A program made the position numbers and the translations under genes. The notes below the pieces were generated by a model. It saw only the letters and a list, made by a program, of their open reading frames with translations. It was not told where the DNA came from and searched no databases. Positions 1 through 7,361 of a stretch of DNA of 64,000 nucleotides are shown in pieces. Every line of letters starts with the position of its first letter. The stretch's first letter is position 1. The DNA comes from Alicyclobacillus_A sp963788285 (GTDB lineage: Bacteria; Bacillota; Bacilli; Alicyclobacillales; Alicyclobacillaceae): contig CAWBGB010000014.1 of the NCBI GenBank assembly GCA_963788285.1, positions 186,001-250,000 on the forward strand, written 5' to 3'.

Positions 1-389
1 CGAATCGGTTCACCGTCCTTGTTCACGCCAGTCTCCACCCGCTGCCCGTGACAATCGATGGAAAAATCCACCGGAACTCCCCGAACACAAGAGGTGTTGG
101 AGGCGACGGCCAACGCGCCGATGACCGTGATGTCTGGATGTGCGAGCAACACCTGAATCGCTTGTTCCCCTTTGGCTTCGTGTCCGTTTCCATTGTCGTC
201 TAACATCACGATGACCGGGTCAAACTCCGCTTCGCGAATGTACTGAACAATCTCCCCCCCGGACAGCCGGGTAGGATTTCCCGCCGTTTGCGAGATCACC
301 TTCGCAGGAATTTGCTTTGCAGCGATTTCCAACGCGCGTTTCGCGAAGTGGTCTCCATCCGTCACAATGATGACTTCCCGCCGTTGCAT
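1..389 (-). CDS. spoVAE: Stage V sporulation protein AE, SpoVAEa type (partial)
   Basis: Only the first 129 codons are present; the gene runs off the left edge. It opens at ATG 389 behind a purine-rich GGGAGAGG stretch. The protein is soluble, without a membrane segment, and starts with a strand-turn pattern REVIIVTDGD typical of SpoVAEa. SpoVA proteins make up the spore inner-membrane channel that moves calcium-dipicolinate into the forespore and out at germination; SpoVAEa is the soluble accessory member. Its place directly after spoVAEb matches the spoVA operon of Bacillus. Family assignment is firm; the C-terminus cannot be judged. Confidence 0.85.
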   Translation of the reverse strand, partial: MQRREVIIVTDGDHFAKRALEIAAKQIPAKVISQTAGNPTRLSGGEIVQYIREAEFDPVIVMLDDNGNGHEAKGEQAIQVLLAHPDITVIGALAVASNTSCVRGVPVDFSIDCHGQRVETGVNKDGEPI

Positions 390-408
390 GCCCTCTCCCT
401 GCCTTGAC

Positions 409-774
409 TCACCCTTTCGGGCGCGCAATCACTGCCGCCAGAAACGCAAACAAGATGGCAGCTGAAATACCAGCGCTCGTCACTTCGAAGATACCCGTGA
501 TGATTCCGATGAGCCCATGCTTATCCGCCTCCGCGAGTGCCCCATGCACCAGTGAGTTTCCAAAACTGGTAATAGGGACGCTGGCGCCGGCGCCCGCGAA
601 TTTCACCAGCGGATCATATAGGCCCAAACCGTCCAGCACCGCGCCTGCCACGACGAGGATGACCATGATGTGGCCCGGCGACAACTTCGTGGTGTCGAGC
701 AAGATCTGGCCGATGGCGCAAATGCCGCCGCCGACCAAAAAAGCCCAAATAAAGATCATCCAGTTCCAAGCCAT
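409..774 (-). CDS. spoVAEB: Stage V sporulation protein AE, SpoVAEb type
   Basis: This 121-residue, very hydrophobic protein has about four membrane segments. It opens with a glycine-rich helix containing GGGICAIGQILLD, and the GAGASVPITSFGNSLV motif near residues 61-76 is shared with SpoVAC. It is a membrane part of the dipicolinate channel of the spore. Length fits the family (about 115-120 residues). The start ATG 774 lies 3 bases past the spoVAD stop and is preceded by AAAGGA. It is the third gene of the spoVAC-AD-AEb-AEa operon, expected to be expressed late in the forespore. Confidence 0.93.
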   Translation of the reverse strand: MAWNWMIFIWAFLVGGGICAIGQILLDTTKLSPGHIMVILVVAGAVLDGLGLYDPLVKFAGAGASVPITSFGNSLVHGALAEADKHGLIGIITGIFEVTSAGISAAILFAFLAAVIARPKG

Positions 775-777
775 ATC

Positions 778-1788
778 TTATCCGTCCTTTCGTTCAAGCA
801 CAATGGCATGGCAAATTGCCGGGATGGTCTCATTTTGTTGCGCAGTGACGGCCGACAACAAGGCACCCGTCGCAGCGACAAGTACCCGCTGCCACTCACC
901 CAGTTCCAACTTTTTCACGAAATGAGCCAACGTGACGAGCGAAGTGCACGCTGCACCGCTGCCTCCGCTAAAGACCTCGCGCTGATCCGGGCGAAAGATG
1001 AGCATACCGCAGTCGGTCAGTTCCGTGTTTATAGGGAGTCCACGCTGTTCGAACAAATCCTTCAGGATGGCATGACCAATACGTCCAAGGTCGCCGGTCG
1101 CCACACAATCGTAGTCTCGAAGCGCGCGCCCCGTGTCATTCAAATGTGCAACAATGGTTGATTCGGCCGCTGGTGCCATCGCCGACCCCATTTCCCACGG
1201 GCTCGTGATGCCGTAGTCCTTGATTTCCCCGATGGTGGCATGCGTGATGGCCACGGTCCCCCCGGTTTGCCCTAATAAAGTAACACCTGCACCGGTCACG
1301 GTGCGCTGCGCGGTCGGCGGTTTTTGCGCTCCGTACTCGGTAGGAAAGCGAAAGTGCCGCTCCGCCGTCGAAAAGTGACTGGACGTACCCGCCAGTGCCC
1401 GATGGGCGAAGCCGCTGTCAATTGCCAGCCCGGCAACAGCCAACGCCTGGGTGAATGTCGCGCAGGCACTGAATAGCCCAAGCGTTGGAATGGCGAAATC
1501 GCGGTGGGAGAAATAGAATCCCGTTAATTGTGCGTTGAGATCCCCACCCAAAACGAGGTCGATGTCATTTGCCGTGACACCCGCCTTTTGAAGGACAACT
1601 TGTACGGCTTGAGAAAATTGGTCTTGCTCCATTTTTTCCCATGTCGTCTTGCACGGCTCATCACGACAACGAACGTCGAAATCCGTTCCAAACGGTCCTT
1701 CGGATTCCACCGAACCTGCAACTGTCCCAGTCGCGACAATGCGGGGCTCACTTGAAAATACCCATGTTTGCTTCCCGAGCTTGGGCAC
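778..1788 (-). CDS. spoVAD: Stage V sporulation protein AD
   Basis: SpoVAD has a thiolase/ketoacyl-synthase-like fold, but in spores it binds dipicolinic acid on the outer face of the inner membrane rather than catalysing condensation. The first residues, MPKLGKQTWVF, match the LTGKQTWVF start of Bacillus SpoVAD. I therefore take GTG 1788 as the start; it sits behind GAGGGGGGA, and the longer upstream reading frame would run into spoVAC. The resulting 336 residues equal the family length (about 338). Motifs seen include GGDLNAQL, FSACATF around the thiolase nucleophile position, and GSGAACTS near the C-terminus. The gene lies between spoVAC and spoVAEb. Confidence 0.95.
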   Translation of the reverse strand: MPKLGKQTWVFSSEPRIVATGTVAGSVESEGPFGTDFDVRCRDEPCKTTWEKMEQDQFSQAVQVVLQKAGVTANDIDLVLGGDLNAQLTGFYFSHRDFAIPTLGLFSACATFTQALAVAGLAIDSGFAHRALAGTSSHFSTAERHFRFPTEYGAQKPPTAQRTVTGAGVTLLGQTGGTVAITHATIGEIKDYGITSPWEMGSAMAPAAESTIVAHLNDTGRALRDYDCVATGDLGRIGHAILKDLFEQRGLPINTELTDCGMLIFRPDQREVFSGGSGAACTSLVTLAHFVKKLELGEWQRVLVAATGALLSAVTAQQNETIPAICHAIVLERKDG

Positions 1789-1801
1789 ACCGGGTCCCCC
1801 C

Positions 1802-2272
1802 TCACAGATGAAAGATGATGTACCGCACGAGAGCCACAAAGAAGGCGCTCACCACGCCATAGACAATCACCGGTCCAGCGAGCTTGAACATATTTCCTCC
1901 CACACCAGTGACCCAGCCCTCGCTGCGATGTTCCATGGCCGCCGCCGCCATGGTGTTTGCGAAACCTGTCACTGGCACCGCCGACCCAGCGCCAGCCCAT
2001 TGTGCGAATTTGTCGTAAACCCCGAACGCGGTCAGAATCACTGAGAGCAAAATCATCACAGCCACGGTGGGATTCGTCGCGTCTGTCGAGCTGAATCCGA
2101 CCACGCGTGTGAAGAACATCTGGACCAATTGACCAATGACACAAACACATCCGCCAACGATGAAAGCTCGAACCGTGTTTTTGCACATCGGACGCGCCGG
2201 ACGGTGTTTGTCTACCAGCTGCTTATAGGTAGCATTTGGGTCTATTGGCTTGGCTTTGGTCTTCGTCACCAT
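1802..2272 (-). CDS. spoVAC: Stage V sporulation protein AC
   Basis: This 156-residue integral membrane protein shares the GGCVCVIGQLVQ and GAGSAVPVTGFANTM motifs with SpoVAEb. SpoVAC forms a mechanosensitive pore in the spore inner membrane and is part of the dipicolinate channel. ATG 2272 is chosen because AAGGGGGGA lies 8 bases upstream and the N-terminal tail then has the usual length (about 150 residues in Bacillus); the frame itself extends 26 codons further. It is the first gene of the spoVA operon here: spoVAA and spoVAB, which precede it in Bacillus subtilis, are absent, and sigF with its own terminator lies upstream. Confidence 0.95.
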   Translation of the reverse strand: MVTKTKAKPIDPNATYKQLVDKHRPARPMCKNTVRAFIVGGCVCVIGQLVQMFFTRVVGFSSTDATNPTVAVMILLSVILTAFGVYDKFAQWAGAGSAVPVTGFANTMAAAAMEHRSEGWVTGVGGNMFKLAGPVIVYGVVSAFFVALVRYIIFHL

Positions 2273-2304
2273 AGAGGTCCCCCCTTGAGCAGTCAACCGG
2301 GATG

Positions 2305-2334
2305 TAGTGTGCCCTGGATCTATTTGTTGTACAC
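2305..2334 (-). promoter_or_regulatory. Candidate sigma-G promoter of the spoVA operon
   Basis: On the minus strand GTGTA (-35, 2330-2334) is followed after 18 bases by CACACTA (-10, 2305-2311), each one mismatch from the sigma-G pattern GHATR-N18-CATNNTA. It lies 33 bases before the spoVAC start and downstream of the sigF terminator, where a forespore promoter is expected. The match is imperfect and the call is tentative. Confidence 0.35.
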
Positions 2335-2390
2335 GAGTGGCGGTCTCCACATGGCACGCCCTTTCACGAATTCCTCTGTGCCACCCACAA

Positions 2391-2440
2391 AACAGAAGAA
2401 AAAGCTTCCTGTGACACCGAGGATGGTATCACAGGAAGCC
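2391..2440 (-). terminator. Rho-independent terminator of the spoIIA operon
   Basis: A 15-bp stem with one mismatch (2404-2418 with 2425-2439) is followed on the minus strand by TTTTTCTTCTGTTTT. It separates sigF from spoVAC and so makes two transcription units. Confidence 0.85.
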
Positions 2441-2513
2441 CTTTCTGGTTCCATTTGATTTTGCTTTGATTGCACCGGATGCGTATGACCGACTGATCCC
2501 AAAAGGGAGATAT

Positions 2514-3269
2514 TTATGACAATTCTTCGCGAATGGCATTCAAAATGCGCTTTTCCAGTCGAGACACCTGAACCTGTGAAATCCCCAGTACCCGTGCCAC
2601 GTCCGACTGGGTCTTGTCCTTGAAGAAGCGCAAGTAGACAATCAACCGCTCCCGTTCAGGTAGGCGGTTCAACACCTCGTGCAAGGCAATCTTGTCAAAC
2701 CAACTGGCGCTATCTTGATCCGCAATCTGGTCCTGCAGGTAAATAGGATCGCCATCGTTTTCGAACACGGTCTCGTGAATGGACGCAGGAGCACGCATCG
2801 CCTCTTGGGCGAAGACGACATCAGCTGGCTCAATCCCCATTGCTTCCGCTATCTCCCTAATGTGCGGCTGCCGACCTAACGTCTTGGCTAAGTCGTCCCG
2901 CACGTGGCGAATGTGACGGGCGGTCTCTTTGAGGCTCCGACTGACTTTCACCGTACTGTCATCACGCAGGAACCGTTGAATTTCGCCGATAATCATGGGC
3001 ACCGCATAGGTTGAAAACTTCACGTCGTAAGAGAGATCAAACTTGTCAATGGCTTTCATCAAGCCGATACAACCAATTTGGAAAAGGTCGTCTGCATCGT
3101 ATCCGCGCCCGAGAAATCGCTGCACCACCGCCCACACCAAACGCTGGTTGGTGAGCACGAGTTGTTCGCGCGCTTCGGCATCGCCCCGTTGACTGGCCGC
3201 AATCATCTCTCGGATTTCGTCGTCTGTGTATTTCCTCGCCTTGTCCTCTGTACCTTTTGCGTAATCCAT
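2514..3269 (-). CDS. sigF: RNA polymerase sigma-F factor
   Basis: This 251-residue sigma-70 family protein is the first forespore-specific sigma factor. Region 2 is clear (GYDADDLFQIGCIGLMKAID, then KFSTYAVPMIIGEIQRFLRD). Region 3 contains RHIRHVRDDL, and region 4 ends in a helix-turn-helix (SDVARVLGISQVQVSRLEKR). It is held inactive by SpoIIAB until SpoIIAA releases it in the small compartment. ATG 3269 follows GGGAG with 8-base spacing, 14 bases after spoIIAB. It is the last gene of the spoIIAA-spoIIAB-sigF operon, closed by the hairpin at 2391-2440. Confidence 0.97.
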   Translation of the reverse strand: MDYAKGTEDKARKYTDDEIREMIAASQRGDAEAREQLVLTNQRLVWAVVQRFLGRGYDADDLFQIGCIGLMKAIDKFDLSYDVKFSTYAVPMIIGEIQRFLRDDSTVKVSRSLKETARHIRHVRDDLAKTLGRQPHIREIAEAMGIEPADVVFAQEAMRAPASIHETVFENDGDPIYLQDQIADQDSASWFDKIALHEVLNRLPERERLIVYLRFFKDKTQSDVARVLGISQVQVSRLEKRILNAIREELS

Positions 3270-3283
3270 GTGCTAGACTCCCG

Positions 3284-3748
3284 TCACTGACATTCCGAAG
3301 TCCTGCAGATCACTTTCCTCATGCGGACTTTGGTCCCTTTGCCCGGAATCGAATCGATGACGACCTCGTCCATGAAGTTTTCCATGATGGTAATGCCCAT
3401 GCCCGAACGCTCCAACTCAGGGCGTGACGTATAGAGCGGTTGGCGGGCCTCCTCGACGTCTGCGATGCCACTTCCGTCGTCCTCGACCACCACTTCAATC
3501 GCACCCTCATGGATGGCACAGTACAATCTGACTTCGCCTTCCATGTTTTCATAGCCGTGAATGATGGCGTTTGTCACCGCCTCTGAAACGGCCGTCTTCA
3601 ATTCCGTCAACTGTTCCACCGTCGGATCTAACTGCATCGCAAACGCCGACACGGCCACGCGTGCCAGCGATTCGTTTTCCGACCGACTCGGAAACTGAAG
3701 CCGCATATAGTTCTCTTGCAATACAGCGTTTGTCCAGTCCTGAGCCAT
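3284..3748 (-). CDS. spoIIAB: Anti-sigma-F factor / serine kinase SpoIIAB
   Basis: SpoIIAB is a GHKL-fold ATPase that binds sigma-F and phosphorylates SpoIIAA. The N box (EAVTNAIIHGYEN), G1 box (DDGSGIADVEEARQP) and the ERSGMGITIMENFMD stretch are all intact in this 154-residue protein. ATG 3748 is used because GGAGG lies 11 bases upstream and the spacing to spoIIAA is only 6 bases. An internal Met 14 codons later would align better with the shorter Bacillus N-terminus, so the first residues are less certain. It is the middle gene of the spoIIA operon. Confidence 0.96.
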   Translation of the reverse strand: MAQDWTNAVLQENYMRLQFPSRSENESLARVAVSAFAMQLDPTVEQLTELKTAVSEAVTNAIIHGYENMEGEVRLYCAIHEGAIEVVVEDDGSGIADVEEARQPLYTSRPELERSGMGITIMENFMDEVVIDSIPGKGTKVRMRKVICRTSECQ

Positions 3749-3754
3749 CTCCGA

Positions 3755-4105
3755 CTAGGCCTCCTTCACCGCACGTACGGCGCTGTCTTCAGTATCGTGC
3801 ATCGGCACTACCTTAAGGATGCCAGACAACTCAAAAATGCGTCGTAGTGCCGGGGTCACTTCACACAGCGCCATCTTCCCGTTTCGCCCAGTGACGCTGC
3901 GGTAGCGCCCGAGAATCAAGCCGAGCCCGGAACTATCCATGAAGTCAATCCCACGAAAGGACAGAACCAGACCCCGGTAATGGGTTTTCGCCAGCTCGTC
4001 TTCAATATCGTTGCGGATGTTTTCGACTGCATGATGATCAAGTTCACCCCGCAAGCGGACCACCAATACGCCGTTCACAATGTGTGTCTCCATGGCCACT
4101 CGCAC
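3755..4105 (-). CDS. spoIIAA: Anti-anti-sigma factor SpoIIAA
   Basis: This STAS-domain protein, when unphosphorylated, displaces sigma-F from SpoIIAB. The motif FMDSSGLGLILGRY carries the phosphorylated serine. GTG 4105 is preferred: GGAGGGG lies 3 bases upstream, the protein is then 116 residues (117 in Bacillus), the first 60 residues align with Bacillus SpoIIAA without gaps, and the phosphoserine falls at position 58 as in Bacillus. The open frame continues to GTG 4153, but that codon lies upstream of the inferred transcription start of the sigma-H promoter. It is the first gene of the spoIIA operon. Confidence 0.96.
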   Translation of the reverse strand: MRVAMETHIVNGVLVVRLRGELDHHAVENIRNDIEDELAKTHYRGLVLSFRGIDFMDSSGLGLILGRYRSVTGRNGKMALCEVTPALRRIFELSGILKVVPMHDTEDSAVRAVKEA

Positions 4106-4139
4106 TCTCCCCTCCAAGAATCCCTGCCTTCGAAAGCTT

Positions 4140-4168
4140 GATTCCCCTCGCACTCGGTAATCTCCTGC
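4140..4168 (-). promoter_or_regulatory. Sigma-H promoter of the spoIIA operon
   Basis: On the minus strand AGGAGATT (4159-4166) and GGGGAATC (4140-4147) are separated by 11 bases and fit the sigma-H pattern RnAGGAwWW-N11-13-RnnGAATww. The predicted start site near 4133 leaves a short leader before GTG 4105. spoIIA is sigma-H dependent in Bacillus. Confidence 0.8.
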
Positions 4169-4170
4169 TC

Positions 4171-4208
4171 GTCGACAAAACTAGAACCGATCCAACGGAA
4201 TTCGACAA
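4171..4208 (-). promoter_or_regulatory. Two Spo0A boxes upstream of spoIIA
   Basis: TTTTGTCGAC (4171-4180) and a perfect TTGTCGAA (4201-4208), read on the minus strand, match the 0A-box consensus TTTGTCRAA. The first touches the -35 element of the sigma-H promoter and the second lies 21 bases further up, as at Bacillus spoIIA, where phosphorylated Spo0A activates. The same region is the upstream region of the divergent HTH-TPR gene at 4271. Confidence 0.75.
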
Positions 4209-4270
4209 TCTTAGATACCTATTATTCTCATAAACGTAGTAAAATATAAGAAGCGGTAAGGAGGAATACG

Positions 4271-5539
4271 ATGGAGTCACTCGGACAGAAAATACGCACT
4301 CTTCGAAAGGAACGAAAAATGACGCAATTGGCGCTCGCGCGTGGCCTTGTGACACCCAGCATGATTAGTCAAATTGAATCAGACAAGGCAACACCTTCTC
4401 AGGAACTACTGGAACAGCTGGCTGCCCGACTTGGGGTCAAGCCAAGTTTCTTCGCCGACGATATCCACCATAAAACAGATCTTGTGCAGACCTATCGGCG
4501 AGCAAAACAGATGATGGAAGCGGAGAATTATGCGGCTGCACTACCGCTGCTGCAAGCGCTGACTAACCCGGTTCCACCCCAGTTTCGCGAAGACGGATTG
4601 TACTCAGACTTGGCCCAGTGCTATGAACGTCTGCAACGGTACCGTGATGCAGCGAATATGTACGAAGAAGTGGCCCGAGCCTCCTTGGAACGGGACGATG
4701 TCCCGCGTGCTGTTCACGCTTACTTCCACTTGGGCCAGCTCGAACGACGACAAAGTCGCTTGGGCCTCGCCCGGATGCAGTGGCAGCGTGCTGCAGAGCT
4801 GCTACGTCGCCACGCTGATCTGAATATGCCTATCGCCATGAAAATCTACGCGAATTTGGGACGCATCCACATGCAACTCCGGCAGTTTGAAGTCGCCTTA
4901 GAAAGTTACCGGCGTGCTGTCGTTCTCGCGGAAAGGTATCAGGCGCAGTTGGATCACGCCATGATCCTCCACGGGATGGGAGCCGCCTATATTGAGATGG
5001 GTCGATACGAACTTGGAGAAGAAAAACTGCAGGAAGCCATTCGCATCTATGAGGCCATTCGTCACCAGCGCGGCATCAATCAATGCCATGTAAACATCGG
5101 CGTCGGACTGCGTCGTGCAGGCAAATTCGTCGAGGCGAAGGAGAAATTGTCGTGGTGTATTCAACACCGTGAAATTCGACAGGACGTCTTGAGACTCGCG
5201 AACGCATTGTCCGAACGATCCGCGTGCTGTTTGGAACTTGGTCAATGGAACGAGGCCATTGAGGACGCGAAAGAGGCTGTTCTGCTGGATAAAGATACCC
5301 CTGAATTGCAGTTGCTCGCCCGCCACACGCTGGCTGTCGCATACATGTACAAGAATGAACCCCGATTGGCACTGGAGAGTGCCAACCTCGGCTTACAGTT
5401 CAGCCAGCCAACCCGCGACTTGACGTTAGTGTCTGGACTTTACACGGTACGAGCACAGGCATTCTGGGCTTTAGGTGATGCAGCCGGCGCGTCCGCCGAC
5501 GCCATTCGAGTGGCCAGCATGGCGCTCAGCGCTTGCTAA
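4271..5539 (+). CDS. XRE-type HTH regulator with C-terminal TPR repeats (RRNPP-like)
   Basis: This 422-residue protein has an N-terminal XRE helix-turn-helix (residues about 5-60; MTQLALARGLVTPSMISQIE) and a long helical array of tetratricopeptide repeats from about residue 75 to the end (for example YSDLAQCYERLQRYRDAANM). This layout is that of RRNPP regulators (PlcR, PrgX, Rgg, AimR), many of which bind signalling peptides; no propeptide gene is evident beside it. ATG 4271 follows AAGGAGG. It is divergent from spoIIAA and shares its 0A-box region. In Bacillus dacF directly precedes spoIIAA; here this gene stands between them. A sporulation role is inference from position only. Confidence 0.85.
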   Translation: MESLGQKIRTLRKERKMTQLALARGLVTPSMISQIESDKATPSQELLEQLAARLGVKPSFFADDIHHKTDLVQTYRRAKQMMEAENYAAALPLLQALTNPVPPQFREDGLYSDLAQCYERLQRYRDAANMYEEVARASLERDDVPRAVHAYFHLGQLERRQSRLGLARMQWQRAAELLRRHADLNMPIAMKIYANLGRIHMQLRQFEVALESYRRAVVLAERYQAQLDHAMILHGMGAAYIEMGRYELGEEKLQEAIRIYEAIRHQRGINQCHVNIGVGLRRAGKFVEAKEKLSWCIQHREIRQDVLRLANALSERSACCLELGQWNEAIEDAKEAVLLDKDTPELQLLARHTLAVAYMYKNEPRLALESANLGLQFSQPTRDLTLVSGLYTVRAQAFWALGDAAGASADAIRVASMALSAC

Positions 5540-5594
5540 GATATTTCCTGTAAAATAAGAGTTTTCGGTATATTCCATCAAAATGACAAAACAT

Positions 5595-5640
5595 TCGACA
5601 AAAGGCCACTTCCCGCACCTCGTCCGATGCGGGAAGTGGT
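5595..5640 (-). terminator. Terminator after dacF
   Basis: A perfect 12-bp stem (CCACTTCCCGCA at 5606-5617 with its complement at 5628-5639) is followed on the minus strand by CCTTTTGTCG. It lies between the convergent dacF and HTH-TPR genes and may slow transcription from both sides. Confidence 0.75.
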
Positions 5641-5672
5641 CAAACCCGAAGAAGGCGGACTTCAAATACACA

Positions 5673-6947
5673 CTAAGATCCGAACGTCACGATGTCCCGT
5701 AGCGCTCTTCCCACGCCCGTAAAGAATCCGCTTCGTCTCACGTCGTGGCCGGCAATGAGAGGAACTGACGCGACCACTCGCCCATTGTCTTTTACGACCA
5801 TTGTTCCAACCTGATTGCCCGATTTGATGGGCGGTGCGAGGTTCTCTTTGTACGTCACATCCACGTCGTAGTCATGTTTCTGACCCTTCTCTTCAACCAT
5901 TCCCACCGTGTCCGCCGTCACGACTTTCAGCATCTCGGGATGACCGTGGCGCAGCTCCAATTCATCTACACTTTGCCCCGCTTGGTACAGCACTTTTGAC
6001 GTGTAGTGAGCGAAGCTCCAATTGAACATTTCCGAGACCTCCTTGTTACGAATACTGGTCTTCGGTTCTCCCATTACCACTGTGATGACCCGAAATCCGT
6101 CTCTCTTGGCTGTCGCCGAGAGGCAGTATTTCGCTTCCTGGGTGTAACCCGTCTTCAGTCCATCCACACCGTCGTAGAAACGAACCAGCTTGTTGGTATT
6201 GACTAGCCAAAATGGATGATCGGTGTCCTTGCGCAGGTAGTCACTGTACGCCGACGTAAACTTGAGAATTCTCGGATGCTTCAACAATTCGCGGGACATC
6301 ACCGCAATGTCATGTGCAGAACTGTAGTGGTCAGGCGCTGGTAGCCCATTGCAGTTGACGAAGTGGGTGTCCTTCATCCCTAACTGCGCAGCTCGCTGAT
6401 TCATTTGTCGTACAAACCCTTCTGCAGTTCCGCTCATGTGCTCCGCCATCGCAATACACGCGTCGTTAGCAGATGCCATGGCAATACCTTTCAGCATGTC
6501 TCCGACGGACATCACTTCCCCAGGCTGCAGAAAAATTTGCGAACCACCCATGCTCGCCGCGTATTCACTAGTCTTCACCTGGTCGGTCAGTTTTAGCTTA
6601 CCGCTGTCTACAGCCTCCATAATCAACAACATCGTCATAATTTTTGTAATACTTGCCATTGGGAGGCGGTGGTGCGGGTCTTTCTCAAACAGAACCTTTC
6701 CCGTCGCGGCGTCCATCACCACAGCTGAACGGGCCTCCGGTGCAAGGCCATCTGAAGGCGTTGCATCGTCATTCGGTTCAGACTGCACCTTCATTTCAAC
6801 ATTACTACCCGGTAAATCTGGTGTGAGGTGCGCCTTGTGCTCGCCTGTGACCTCCGGTCGCACAGCTGCAGACGCCGCTGTGGGTACGACCGCTGTCAAA
6901 GACAATACGGAAAGACAAGTCAACCACCATTTGAAGTGTTGCCTCAT
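5673..6947 (-). CDS. dacF: D-alanyl-D-alanine carboxypeptidase DacF
   Basis: This peptidase S11 (penicillin-binding protein) of 424 residues has a cleavable signal peptide (about residues 1-27, ending ASA). The active-site motifs are complete: S99-I-T-K102, S159-A-N161 and K265-T-G. A C-terminal beta domain and an amphipathic tail follow. It trims the D-Ala from peptidoglycan stem peptides at the membrane surface. In Bacillus DacF is made in the forespore and tunes cross-linking of the spore wall. ATG 6947 has GGAGGG 7 bases upstream. A sigma-F promoter could not be picked out with confidence. Confidence 0.92.
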   Translation of the reverse strand: MRQHFKWWLTCLSVLSLTAVVPTAASAAVRPEVTGEHKAHLTPDLPGSNVEMKVQSEPNDDATPSDGLAPEARSAVVMDAATGKVLFEKDPHHRLPMASITKIMTMLLIMEAVDSGKLKLTDQVKTSEYAASMGGSQIFLQPGEVMSVGDMLKGIAMASANDACIAMAEHMSGTAEGFVRQMNQRAAQLGMKDTHFVNCNGLPAPDHYSSAHDIAVMSRELLKHPRILKFTSAYSDYLRKDTDHPFWLVNTNKLVRFYDGVDGLKTGYTQEAKYCLSATAKRDGFRVITVVMGEPKTSIRNKEVSEMFNWSFAHYTSKVLYQAGQSVDELELRHGHPEMLKVVTADTVGMVEEKGQKHDYDVDVTYKENLAPPIKSGNQVGTMVVKDNGRVVASVPLIAGHDVRRSGFFTGVGRALRDIVTFGS

Positions 6948-7029
6948 CCCAATACCCTCCGTTCCGTTCTGTCTAGATAAAGTCTTCGGCGCTAGTGTGC
7001 ACAGGTTACAGGACTTCTATCAGCCAGAA

Positions 7030-7066
7030 ACGGCGAAAGAGGAATGCACGAAGCATTCCTCTTTCG
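7030..7066 (-). terminator. Hairpin terminator after the DUF1540 gene
   Basis: A perfect 13-bp stem (7035-7047 with 7053-7065, sequence GAAAGAGGAATGC and its complement) has a five-base loop. The minus-strand tail GCCGTTTCTGG is only modestly T-rich. It separates the DUF1540 gene from dacF. Confidence 0.6.
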
Positions 7067-7105
7067 TGAGAGGTCTTGTCTATTCAGCCGCTCCGGAGGC
7101 AAGGG

Positions 7106-7300
7106 TTACGCGTGAACCTCATGTTCCGAGTGATTCTGCCCATCATCGAAGTCCCGATAACGGAAAGTGGCACACAGGGTGCCCTTAGGGGTACCTACGA
7201 TGTCATTGCCGTTGGAGCTGACCTCAATGTTGTCGGCGACACAGTCGTGCCGTTCGTTGAACACACACTCTTCGACGAGGCACTTCACGCCTTTTGGCAT
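7106..7300 (-). CDS. DUF1540 small cysteine protein
   Basis: This 64-residue protein begins MPKGVKCLVEECVFNERHDC and has four cysteines spaced C-x4-C-x7-C-x22-C. That is the pattern of the DUF1540 family of small, probably zinc-binding, proteins found in spore formers. ATG 7300 is chosen because GGGAGG lies 7 bases upstream; the open frame continues further into deoB. Function is unknown. It sits between deoB and dacF, where Bacillus carries a purine nucleoside phosphorylase gene. Confidence 0.8.
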   Translation of the reverse strand: MPKGVKCLVEECVFNERHDCVADNIEVSSNGNDIVGTPKGTLCATFRYRDFDDGQNHSEHEVHA

Positions 7301-7361
7301 GTCGCATCCCTCCCACAGGTAGGATGGCCGCTGTGAGAAGGTTGCTATGTACCCAATTCCA

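Noticed and set aside
2320..2502. 60-codon minus-strand frame between sigF and spoVAC
   Set aside because: It reads through the spoIIA terminator hairpin and has no ribosome site or conserved feature.
5594..5603. A further Spo0A-box match (TTTTGTCGAA on the minus strand)
   Set aside because: It lies in the tail of the dacF terminator between convergent genes, where no promoter is expected; probably chance.
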